The notes under the pieces are model-generated. The model made no database searches, was not told the DNA's origin, and worked only from the letters and a program-made list of their open reading frames with translations. The position numbers were made by a program, and so were the translations under genes. From a candidate division KSB1 bacterium (GTDB lineage: Bacteria; Zhuqueibacterota; Zhuqueibacteria; Zhuqueibacterales; Zhuqueibacteraceae), in contig JAPDQB010000005.1 of assembly GCA_034506175.1 (NCBI GenBank), forward strand, positions 62,001-126,000: a stretch of 64,000 nt of DNA, given 5' to 3'. Every line of letters starts with the position of its first letter. Position 1 is the stretch's first letter. Below, in pieces: positions 16,802 to 25,101 of the stretch.

Positions 16802-16913
16802 AAAGCCACCTTTTGGAGTTTAAATTCTTTTAAGTTTTTTGGCCTATTTACATTTAAACTATAAAGAAATTTATAAAAATTTATAATTTTTTATGAAAAT
16901 GTCAAGTAAATTT

Positions 16914-17276
16914 TTAACTATTTTCCTGCGCGTCTTTCCATAGCCCCAACACATTGCCGTCTTGATCGCCAAACAACGCGAACCAGCCGGATTCCGCCAC
17001 CGCCGTCTGCGGCACGATGGTTTTGCCGCCGTGCTGCTCAATGGCTTCCAAAGTTTTTTCGATATCATCCACTTTGATATAATTCACCACGCCCTGCCGG
17101 CCGACATGCTCGGGTGATTTGTAGAAACCGCCGTCCAAATCGCCGCCGGTCTCGAACAGCATGTACTCCTGTTCTCGAACGTAATTGGTTTTCCATCCAA
17201 AAACCCCCTCGTAAAAAACTTTGGCTTTCTCAAAATCCGTGCACGGAATTTCGATTTGAATAAAATGATTGGGCAT
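16914..17276 (-). CDS. VOC-superfamily protein (glyoxalase/bleomycin-resistance fold)
   Basis: 120 residues with two beta-alpha-beta-beta-beta halves: HFIQIEIPCTDFEKAKVFY at the start and NYIKVDDIEKTLEAIEQHGG in the second half, then WFALFGDQDGNVLGLWK with the C-terminal metal-ligand region. It is similar to small single-domain VOC proteins of unknown substrate. It does not show the features of methylmalonyl-CoA epimerase despite the nearby mutase genes. The gap to the receiver gene (16802-16913) is AT-rich and otherwise empty. Confidence 0.88.
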   Translation of the reverse strand: MPNHFIQIEIPCTDFEKAKVFYEGVFGWKTNYVREQEYMLFETGGDLDGGFYKSPEHVGRQGVVNYIKVDDIEKTLEAIEQHGGKTIVPQTAVAESGWFALFGDQDGNVLGLWKDAQENS

Positions 17277-17300
17277 TGCTCACCCTTTCAATTTGATTTT

Positions 17301-18425
17301 TTACTTTGGCCAGTTTTGCATAAAATCGATGAGATCCTCGATGGCGGGACTCTTCGCCATTCGCACATAAAATCCCGAAGTGGTGACGCCGGTGAGCAGA
17401 GACCTCTCGAGATCGAACCCCAGCAAACGCCCGAGACAAAAGCCGGCGTTGAAATGATCGCCGGCGCCGGTGGAGATGAGCGGCTTCGGTTCCCACGGGC
17501 CGTCCACCAGCTTGACTTCGCTCGCGGAGGCGGCAACGGCATATTGCACCGGATGAATCACGACATTGTGCACGCTCAATTTCGCGCGCAGTTCCTCGGC
17601 CATGCGCATCATCGATTCCTGCCGATTATCCGGCTGCGAAATGCCGAGCACCTCGGCGATCTCAAAACTCTCTTTTTCGTTGGTTCCCAAAATGACTTGA
17701 AAATAATTTTGAAATTTGGCGATCAACTCCAGCGCTTCGCGAATGTCGGCGGCCAGGCGTTTTTCCGGATCGGCGAGATCGAAAAAGATGAAATGCTCTT
17801 TGCTCGTCGTGGGCAGATGCGGGCAAATGTATCGCTGGATATTTTTCCAAATATCCGACATGTAAGGAAGCATCGTCCAGTTGTTCAGGCTGATCAAATG
17901 CGCGCCGGAGAAGAGCTGCTGCAACTTTTCCTCGCTGACGCGCTGGATGAGATGATCCCACGTCACCTCTTTCAGCGTTTCGTGTTTTCCCAACATCAAC
18001 TTGCCGTCGTCAAATTCGAGCGCATCGGTGTGCCCGGGGTTGGCAATGGAAATCACCCGCGCCCGCCGCGCGAGTTCTTCGAACACCGGATGCAGCGCCG
18101 GATAGCCGAGATTGCCGATATACGTCACTGGCGCGCCGAACGCCGCCAGCGCGTTGGCCATGATCGGCCCGTTGCCGCCGAGCTTGATGCGTTGCACCAC
18201 CAGCTCGATGTTCGTGCCCTTGCCCGCCGCGCCGGCAATCCGTTCCGCCAATTCAGCAATGGTGGGAATGGTGGAATATTCTTGCAGCGACGACCGCTTA
18301 TCGACGATGCGGACGATTTCATCCACAAAGCCGTCGAAACCGACGAGGGCGGGTTTGCCTTTGAGCGCCTCCTTGGCCCGCGCCAGCGCCCCGACGGTTT
18401 GGGTGAGTAGATGAGGATTTATCAT
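17301..18425 (-). CDS. PfkB-family carbohydrate kinase
   Basis: 374 residues. The PfkB signature STGAGDHFNAGF near residue 325 contains the catalytic Asp and the oxyanion-hole GAGD. KLGGNGPIMANALAAFG (about 90-106) corresponds to the first PfkB signature. GTNEKE is the usual ribokinase-like nucleotide-site segment. The protein is longer than ribokinase (about 310 aa) and the sugar specificity cannot be read from sequence. It ends 24 nt before the VOC gene on the same strand. Confidence 0.9.
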   Translation of the reverse strand: MINPHLLTQTVGALARAKEALKGKPALVGFDGFVDEIVRIVDKRSSLQEYSTIPTIAELAERIAGAAGKGTNIELVVQRIKLGGNGPIMANALAAFGAPVTYIGNLGYPALHPVFEELARRARVISIANPGHTDALEFDDGKLMLGKHETLKEVTWDHLIQRVSEEKLQQLFSGAHLISLNNWTMLPYMSDIWKNIQRYICPHLPTTSKEHFIFFDLADPEKRLAADIREALELIAKFQNYFQVILGTNEKESFEIAEVLGISQPDNRQESMMRMAEELRAKLSVHNVVIHPVQYAVAASASEVKLVDGPWEPKPLISTGAGDHFNAGFCLGRLLGFDLERSLLTGVTTSGFYVRMAKSPAIEDLIDFMQNWPK

Positions 18426-18466
18426 GAAGGTTTATCTAATTTTAAAATCAACAGAAATGAGCGGTT

Positions 18467-18846
18467 CTAAAATTTATCCAGAACAGAGATGATTTTGTCG
18501 GCCAAAGCTAAATCTGTGTTCGTCAATTTATCTATCATCACAACCCGATATCATCATAATCAGCTTTGTTTCTGCCGTTTCGTAAACGCTCGAGATTGTA
18601 TCCGATTCGTTTGCGCAGTTTAGTTGGACTCTTCTTGAATTGGTCACGAACATATTGATGAACTTTGCTTCCGGATGGCATGTGCAGGCCTTCTTTGTCG
18701 CGAAGATGGTTCCGGCATTTGCAGAAAGCCGCATAATACACACGGCTTATGGCTGCACGTAATCGAGCTTCCCGGCCGGCGCGGCTCACCGTTTGCCCTG
18801 CGAGTTCCTTGGCCAAGCTCAGGGACTCTGCCCATTCAAAGTTCAT
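18467..18846 (-). pseudogene. HEPN-domain protein with a C-terminal frameshift
   Basis: The open frame 18538-18846 encodes 102 residues with a HEPN-like helical pattern: AAISRVYYAAFCKCRNHLRD and the late motif RLRNGRNKADYDD, which is the R-x4-6-H-like catalytic region of HEPN RNases in variant form. Translation stops early after IGL. In the next frame the sequence continues VMIDKLTNTDLALADKIIS and ends at 18467, which looks like the missing last helix. One lost T after GATGAT would restore the frame. Either the gene is disrupted or the base call is wrong. Its ATG overlaps the stop of the upstream partner gene. Confidence 0.65.
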
Positions 18847-19214
18847 GCGAACTCCACGTGTAGACAGAGTTTGCCTTCACCTCGGTCTGCCGCATCAAGC
18901 CACCAGTCATTGTCGAGCCTGTCCAGCCTATCTAATGCCTCTTCTGGCAGAAGACTCGTCTGAATGAATGCGAACAACCGGCGGTCATCATCGGCTTCCG
19001 GATCGGTGACGACCTCGAGAACAACCTTAGATTGCGGCCCGAAGTAATTGCCAATCTTGTCATGAGCTTCGACTAACAACTGGACAAGAAACGGATGCGC
19101 GGCGAGAAAGTCTTTAACTTCCACTGGCCGGCGGAAATTGTAAAGCTTTTTAAGCACCTCGGGTTTTGGCTCCTTTGCAGGAGCTCTCATCGTATCGACA
19201 ATTTGAATGGCCAT
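18843..19214 (-). CDS. Uncharacterised partner of the HEPN gene
   Basis: 123 residues, alpha/beta, no membrane segment. Visible features are PVEVKDFLAAHPFLVQLLVEAH, a VVLEVVTDPEADDD strand-acidic loop and LDRLDNDWWLDAADRGEGK near the end. The stop codon overlaps the HEPN start (ATGA), which implies translational coupling. No family was recognised with certainty. By position it may be the antitoxin or regulator of the HEPN protein, but it lacks the MNT nucleotidyltransferase GSX10DXD motif that marks the usual HEPN partner. Confidence 0.6.
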   Translation of the reverse strand: MAIQIVDTMRAPAKEPKPEVLKKLYNFRRPVEVKDFLAAHPFLVQLLVEAHDKIGNYFGPQSKVVLEVVTDPEADDDRRLFAFIQTSLLPEEALDRLDRLDNDWWLDAADRGEGKLCLHVEFA

Positions 19215-19367
19215 AATTTCTGCCTTAAATTAAGGAACTTCGTGCACCGTTTTGCTCTCTGCCGGTTACTCGTCAATGTAAGTCACAACTTTTAAAACCA
19301 CAAGAGGAATTTTACTGCGGCTTGGGCTCAAGCTGATGACTGCTCTTTGTAAACGACTTGAACCAAT

Positions 19368-22300
19368 TTAGCGAATCGTCATCTTGCTTGGCCTCTCACT
19401 CTTCTTCCGCCGGCCATCACTTTCTTGCTCATCCTCCTCCATCGCCACCTTCACCGCCTTGCGTGTGCGCTTCTTCCATTCCACTTCGGATTCCAATTTG
19501 CGCAGCGGACGATCCGGCACTTCGACGATAAGCTTGCCGTTGCCGCTGCTGATGTCTTCACGCCGCGCGGTTTTCAAAATATCGGCTAAAAATTTTCCGG
19601 TGTAGGATTCCGGCACTTTCGCCACTTCTTCCGGCGTGCCGGTGGCGATAATGCGGCCGCCGGCATCACCACCCTCCGGCCCGAGGTCGATGATGTAATC
19701 CGCGGTTTTGATCACGTCGAGATTGTGCTCGATGACGATCACGGTGTTGCCCATATCCACCAAACGATTGAGCACGCCGAGCAGCATTTTCACGTCTTCA
19801 AAATGCAAGCCGGTCGTCGGCTCATCGAGAATGTACACGGTGCGGCCGGTCGCCACGCGTGAAAGCTCGGTCGCCAGTTTCACGCGCTGCGCCTCGCCGC
19901 CGGAAAGCGTCGTCGCTTGCTGGCCGAGATGGATATAGCTGAGTCCGACATCGTAAAGCGTTTGTAGTTTTCTTTTTAATGGCGGAACATGTTGAAAAAA
20001 ATCCAACGCCTGGCTCACCGTCATATCCAAAACTTCGGCAATGGACATCCCTTTATATTTCACCTCCAGCGTCTCACGGTTGTAGCGCTTGCCTTTGCAC
20101 ACTTCGCAGGTGACGTAGACATCCGGCAAAAAGTGCATTTCGATTTTAATGATGCCGTCGCCCTGACAGGCCTCGCAGCGCCCGCCCTTCACATTGAAGC
20201 TAAAACGTCCAGGTTTGTAGCCGCGAATTTTCGCCTCCTGCGTTTGCGTGAACAAATCGCGGATGAGCGTGAACAAGCCGGTGTAAGTCGCCGGGTTGCT
20301 GCGCGGCGTACGGCCAATCGGCGACTGGTCAATATCGATGACCTTGTCGAGATGCTGCAACCCGAGCAATTTTTTGAACGCCAGCGGCTGGGTTTTGGCG
20401 CGGTTGATCTCGCGCGCCAGCACGCGATACAGTGTCTCGTTGATCAGCGTCGATTTGCCCGAACCGGAAACGCCAGTGATGACGTTAAACACGCCAAGCG
20501 GAATTTTGACACTCACCTCTTTGAGATTGTTGCCCTTGGCGCCGATCAATTCGAGATACGTGCCGTTGCCGGGACGTCGCTTCAACGGTGTCGGAATATA
20601 TTTGCGGCCGGATAGATAAGCGCCGGTGAGAGATTTTTCGTTCTGCGCCACTTCACTTGGGGTGCCGGCGGCAACAACTTGGCCACCATCAACTCCCGCA
20701 GCCGGCCCGAGATCGATCACCCAATCCGCCGAGTCAATCGTCTCGTGATCGTGTTCAACTACTACGACCGTATTGCCGAGATCGCGCAAGCGACAAAGCG
20801 TGTCGATGAGCTTGCGATTGTCGCGCTGGTGCAAGCCGATGGAAGGCTCATCGAGAATATAAAGCACGCCGACGAGCTGCGAGCCGATTTGCGTCGCCAG
20901 CCGAATGCGCTGCGCCTCGCCGCCGGAAAGCGTGCCGGCATTGCGGTCAAGCGTGAGGTAATCCAATCCGACATTCACCAGAAAGCCGAGACGCTCGCGC
21001 ACTTCTTTCATGATTTGATGCGCGATGGTTTTTTCCCGCGCCGTCAAATCGAGCCGGTTGAAAAAATCCAGCGCCGCCTTGACCGACATCCGCGTCACGT
21101 CAAAAATATTTTTGTCGCGGATTTTGACCGCCAGGATTTCCGGCTTGAGCCGCGCGCCCTGGCAGGTCGGGCACGGCTTGATGTTCATAAAACTCTCGAT
21201 CCACGTGCGGATATACGACGAATCGGTTTGCTTGTAGCGGCGCATGAGATTGGGAACAACCCCTTCGTAGGTGCTCATGAACTGCGCCTGCATTTTGCCA
21301 TCGCCGCGATTGTAGGCAAACTTGAACTCGCGGTCGCCGGAGCCGTACAGCACGACCCGCTTTTGATCTTTTGTCAGTCTCTCCCACGGCGTATCCATCG
21401 AAAAGCCGTACTCTTTCGCAATCGTCTTGAGCTGACCGTAATACCAGCCGTCGATGTTATTTTCGCCCCACGTTTCAATCGCGCCTTCGGAAATCGAGAG
21501 CTTGGGATCGGGCACGACGAGATCAGGATCGACCTCCAAAGTGGTGCCGAGACCGTTGCATGCCGGGCAGGCTCCGTAAGGCGAGTTGAACGAGAACATG
21601 CGCGGCGCCAGTTCTTCGACGGAGATGCCGCAATCCACACAGGCAAAATGCTCGGAGAAAAGAATTTCCCTCTGGCCAACAACGTCAATGACGACGAGGC
21701 CGTTGGCAAGATGCAGCGCGGTTTCGAGCGAGTCGGTCAATCGCGTTTTGATGCCCTCTTCGCGAATGAGCCGGTCAACGACGATTTCAATATTGTGCTT
21801 CTTATTTTTATCGAGCTTGATTTCAGCGGCAACATCTTTGACTTCGCCATCGACGCGCACGCGCACGTAGCCTTCGCGCCGGGCGTGATCGAAAATCTCG
21901 CGATACTCGCCTTTGCGGCCGCGCACGACGGGCGCCAAAACTTGAAACTTGGTTCCCTGTGGCAATTCCAAAACTGCATCGACCATTTGCTGTACGGTTT
22001 GGCGCTCGATCCTTTTGCCGCACTTGTAGCAGTGTGGCACGCCAATGCGCGCAAACAACAAGCGGAGATAATCATAAATCTCCGTCACCGTGCCGACCGT
22101 CGAGCGCGGGTTGCGGCTGCTGGTTTTCTGCTCGATCGAAATCGCCGGCGAGAGGCCCTCGATGTAATCGACATCCGGCTTTTCCATTAACCCCAGAAAC
22201 TGCCGGGCATACGCGGAGAGTGACTCGACATAGCGGCGCTGCCCCTCGGCGTAAATCGTGTCAAACGCCAGTGAGGACTTGCCGGAGCCGGAAAGCCCGG

Positions 22301-22397
22301 TAATGACGACCAGTTTGTTGCGGGGGATTTCCACGTCGATGTTTTTGAGATTGTGCTCGCGCGCGCCTTTAATAAGGATGTGCTCTTTTTCAGCCAT
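19368..22397 (-). CDS. uvrA: UvrABC excinuclease subunit A
   Basis: 1009 residues; the damage-recognition ATPase of nucleotide excision repair. The first Walker A is GLSGSGKSS near residue 34 and the second GVSGSGKST near 645; signatures LSGGEAQRI and LSGGEAQRV are both present. The zinc finger is visible as CEACQGDG...CEVC. Family members are usually about 940 residues; the extra length is a charged C-terminal tail ([19 protein letters not shown]) of about 60 residues with no known motif. No other uvr gene is nearby. Confidence 0.98.
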   Translation of the reverse strand: MAEKEHILIKGAREHNLKNIDVEIPRNKLVVITGLSGSGKSSLAFDTIYAEGQRRYVESLSAYARQFLGLMEKPDVDYIEGLSPAISIEQKTSSRNPRSTVGTVTEIYDYLRLLFARIGVPHCYKCGKRIERQTVQQMVDAVLELPQGTKFQVLAPVVRGRKGEYREIFDHARREGYVRVRVDGEVKDVAAEIKLDKNKKHNIEIVVDRLIREEGIKTRLTDSLETALHLANGLVVIDVVGQREILFSEHFACVDCGISVEELAPRMFSFNSPYGACPACNGLGTTLEVDPDLVVPDPKLSISEGAIETWGENNIDGWYYGQLKTIAKEYGFSMDTPWERLTKDQKRVVLYGSGDREFKFAYNRGDGKMQAQFMSTYEGVVPNLMRRYKQTDSSYIRTWIESFMNIKPCPTCQGARLKPEILAVKIRDKNIFDVTRMSVKAALDFFNRLDLTAREKTIAHQIMKEVRERLGFLVNVGLDYLTLDRNAGTLSGGEAQRIRLATQIGSQLVGVLYILDEPSIGLHQRDNRKLIDTLCRLRDLGNTVVVVEHDHETIDSADWVIDLGPAAGVDGGQVVAAGTPSEVAQNEKSLTGAYLSGRKYIPTPLKRRPGNGTYLELIGAKGNNLKEVSVKIPLGVFNVITGVSGSGKSTLINETLYRVLAREINRAKTQPLAFKKLLGLQHLDKVIDIDQSPIGRTPRSNPATYTGLFTLIRDLFTQTQEAKIRGYKPGRFSFNVKGGRCEACQGDGIIKIEMHFLPDVYVTCEVCKGKRYNRETLEVKYKGMSIAEVLDMTVSQALDFFQHVPPLKRKLQTLYDVGLSYIHLGQQATTLSGGEAQRVKLATELSRVATGRTVYILDEPTTGLHFEDVKMLLGVLNRLVDMGNTVIVIEHNLDVIKTADYIIDLGPEGGDAGGRIIATGTPEEVAKVPESYTGKFLADILKTARREDISSGNGKLIVEVPDRPLRKLESEVEWKKRTRKAVKVAMEEDEQESDGRRKKSERPSKMTIR

Positions 22398-22624
22398 GGT
22401 CTTTAAAAAATTCGTTGGTAAAAGTGTTCAATGCAATCGACAGGCAATATACGAAAATTTTTCAGAAAAGAAAAGAGGCAGAAACAATTTAAAAATCAGG
22501 GGGGAAGGAAAGTAAGTAAGGATGTGGAGTAAAATTGCTCAAAACATGTAGCGCAGCGCTTCTTCGATCACGTCGATAAGCCTGGGCGCCTCTTTATAAT
22601 TGAAGGACGCGCTGTTTGGAAAGG

Positions 22625-22815
22625 TCATTGGTAAGCCTTACCCGTAACGTGTTGGTAACCCTCAGCAAGCCCCAACCAATCAACGAAATCATTGCATTCG
22701 TCTAATTCACCACGATGAACTTTTTTGGAAATGTTTCGGTAGACATGCCATATTTTTTTTCAAAGGCGGCCAGTTCTTTTTTTAACTTGGCTGTACCGAC
22801 ATATTTGACGGTCAT
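22625..22815 (-). pseudogene. Antitoxin-like gene remnant, apparently frameshifted
   Basis: The reverse strand from ATG 22815 translates MTVKYVGTAKLKKELAAF and EKKYGMSTETFPKKF, then breaks; in another frame it resumes HRGELDECNDFVDWLGL and ends at 22625. The combined order (coiled helix, YGMS-x-E-x-F, GEL-x-DFVDW) resembles small antitoxins paired with DUF6516-type toxins. A short downstream frame, MTFPNSASFNYKEAPRLIDV, may be a toxin stub. The rest of the gap 22398-22960 shows nothing. The family suggestion is from recall and is tentative. Confidence 0.4.
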
Positions 22816-22959
22816 TGTTTTAAAATTTTTTTAGTCATCGTTTTCATTGAACATCACGCCATTTAGGCTGTCGTTGGACAACGCAGCACAATGCACATTG
22901 ATTTTCCCGCCAGCCAAGTATTGGCATAATATACATAAATTCAAAATATCGCGCCATCA

Positions 22960-25086
22960 CTATTTCGTTTTGAACTCATACACCCCATCCCAATCCGCCG
23001 GTGGGGGATTTTCGATGAAATGCAGGCAGCGGTTGACGTAAGCGCGCGCCGGGCCGTCGGAGGGGAAGTAGCGCAGCACGCGCTTGAATTCTTTGAGGGC
23101 ATTGTACCACTCGCGCTTTTTGTAAAACGTCAGGCCTTGATGATAAACGCCGATCAGCAAATCTTCCTCAATCGCCGGCAGTTTTTCCATGCTGCGCAAC
23201 TCGAAAATTCGCGCCGGCCTTTTCTTGCCTTTCACTTTCACCCAGTCCAGCTCGCGCACCCGCGCCTTGCTTCGCACCTGCGCGTAGGTTGATTCCGAAA
23301 TGATAATCGACGTCGAGTATTGCTTGTTGGCGCCTTCCAAACGCGAAGCAAGATTCACTTCGTCGCCGATCACAGTGTACTCGAATTTTTGCTCGGAGCC
23401 CAAATTGCCGACGATCACCGTGCCGGTGTTGATGCCGATACCGATGTGAAAAAAATCCTTGGCGTCGGCAGACCAGCGCTTTTGAATTTCCCGCAGGCGC
23501 GTGATCATTTCGCAGGCCGTGACGCAGGCTTTTTCGGCGTGCTCGGGGTAATGATGCGGCGCGCCGTACAGCGCCATCACCGCATCGCCGATGAATTTGT
23601 CGAGCGTGCCCTGATGGCGGAAGACGATCTCCACCATTTCGGTCAGATACTCATTCAAGCGCTGGACGATCACTTCCGGCGGATGCTTTTCACAATACGT
23701 GGTAAAGCCGCGCACGTCGCTGAACAAAATCGACAGCTCGCGTTTTTCACCGCCGAATTTGGGCATTTGGCCGCTGGCGAGCATTTTGTCCACCACACTC
23801 TTCGAGACAAATTGCGAAAACACTTTGCGCACAAAACGGCGCTCGCGGCGTTCGACGAAAACAAGCTGGGCGGTGTTGCCGATGTAACTCAAGACAATCG
23901 CCAGCGTCGGCGCTACCACCGGCAGCCAGAGTTGTTTGAGCGAAAAAAAAGCCAGCGCCAAAACGAACAGCGTCAAAATCTCCAATGCTCCCAAAATCAC
24001 GCCGATAGTGGCGCGCGAGGGCAGCACGATCAGCATTGTGAAAAAACTCGCGGCGATGATCAAGGCAAGATGAACCGCATACGGCGCGGTTTTGATGAAG
24101 TCGCGGCGCAGCAGCGTGCTCAAGGCGTTGGCATGAATTTCGACGCCGGGGATTTTGCGTTTTTTCCCCTCATAAGAAAAAAACGGCGCGAATTTATTGT
24201 CCTGCAATTCTTCGACCGAGGCGCCGATAAAAACAATCTTGTTCTTGAATGTCTTCGCGCGCCGATGCTCTTCAAAAATATCGGTGTCCTCGACAGGCCC
24301 GAGATCGAAGGCGCCATCGTCGAGAACGTCGGCGAGCGAAAAAGTGGGAAAGGTTCCGGCCGGGCCGCGAAAATTGATCAGAAAAGTGTTGGGGTTGTAA
24401 AAAGGAATCTCGATGTCGTTGAGCCGCAAGGCCGTGCCGTTGCGCGCCGCATGATCCAAAATCGCCTGGCCTTGGGTCAAGCGAACATAAGCCCGCAAGG
24501 CCAGCGGCAAATACTTTTGATTGTCAAATTCCTGATAGAGCAAATAACTGCGAATAAAACCATCTTCCTCTTCCGGAATGTTGACAAGGCCCCAATCAGT
24601 GTTGCCTTTTAATAACAGCTCGATCGGTTTTGACAAATAAACATTGAGAATGTCGTTTTTGGCCACTTCGTTGACCACTTTGCCGGCGAAGATCACTCGA
24701 CCCGAGCGCCGGGCGGCGGCGGCGAAAATCAGGTCTTCATTCGGATCGGTGACCGACGGCTCGGTAAAGGCAATATCAAAAACGATCAGCCGCGCCCCGG
24801 CCTGCGTGAGATTATCGATGACCTTGGCGTAATATTCGCGCGGGTAGGGAAGTTTTTGCGGCAGGCTGGCGAGGGCTTTTTCATCAATCGCGACGATGAC
24901 AATGGGCGAGGTGGCGGTTTCGTCGCGTCCGCGCAGCGCAAAACGCATGTCATAAGATTTGCGCTCGAGGTTTTCAAACGTGGAGGTGAAACTGAGAAAC
25001 AATGCCACGCTGCCGGCGAGAAAACTGATGCCGCTTCCCAATATCCATTTGTTTGCCAGCTTTCCCCATAAGGCTTGCAGTTGCAC
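22960..25086 (-). CDS. CHASE2-domain adenylate cyclase
   Basis: 708 residues. One N-terminal membrane helix (about 15-33) is followed by a periplasmic CHASE2 sensor domain (SPIVIVAIDEKALASL, RLIVFDIAFTEP, VFIGASVEELQDNKFAPF), then three closely spaced helices (about 345-425). A class III cyclase domain spans about 455-640. FSDVRGFTTY and KFIGDAVMALYGAPHH carry the two metal-binding Asp residues, and KFEYTVIGDEVN carries the Lys and Asp that favour ATP over GTP. It is the last gene of a leftward four-gene cluster; the cue is not known. Confidence 0.93.
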   Translation of the reverse strand: MQLQALWGKLANKWILGSGISFLAGSVALFLSFTSTFENLERKSYDMRFALRGRDETATSPIVIVAIDEKALASLPQKLPYPREYYAKVIDNLTQAGARLIVFDIAFTEPSVTDPNEDLIFAAAARRSGRVIFAGKVVNEVAKNDILNVYLSKPIELLLKGNTDWGLVNIPEEEDGFIRSYLLYQEFDNQKYLPLALRAYVRLTQGQAILDHAARNGTALRLNDIEIPFYNPNTFLINFRGPAGTFPTFSLADVLDDGAFDLGPVEDTDIFEEHRRAKTFKNKIVFIGASVEELQDNKFAPFFSYEGKKRKIPGVEIHANALSTLLRRDFIKTAPYAVHLALIIAASFFTMLIVLPSRATIGVILGALEILTLFVLALAFFSLKQLWLPVVAPTLAIVLSYIGNTAQLVFVERRERRFVRKVFSQFVSKSVVDKMLASGQMPKFGGEKRELSILFSDVRGFTTYCEKHPPEVIVQRLNEYLTEMVEIVFRHQGTLDKFIGDAVMALYGAPHHYPEHAEKACVTACEMITRLREIQKRWSADAKDFFHIGIGINTGTVIVGNLGSEQKFEYTVIGDEVNLASRLEGANKQYSTSIIISESTYAQVRSKARVRELDWVKVKGKKRPARIFELRSMEKLPAIEEDLLIGVYHQGLTFYKKREWYNALKEFKRVLRYFPSDGPARAYVNRCLHFIENPPPADWDGVYEFKTK

Positions 25087-25101
25087 GGCTTATCCACACA
25101 G

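Noticed and set aside
16914..17276. VOC gene as methylmalonyl-CoA epimerase
   Set aside because: The sequence lacks the epimerase pattern and it is not in the mutase operon.
20679..22190. 503-residue open frame on the + strand inside uvrA
   Set aside because: Antisense shadow of uvrA; the minus-strand frame has all UvrA motifs, the plus frame none.
23320..24612. 430-residue open frame on the + strand
   Set aside because: Antisense to the CHASE2 cyclase; no motif, biased composition typical of GC-rich shadows.
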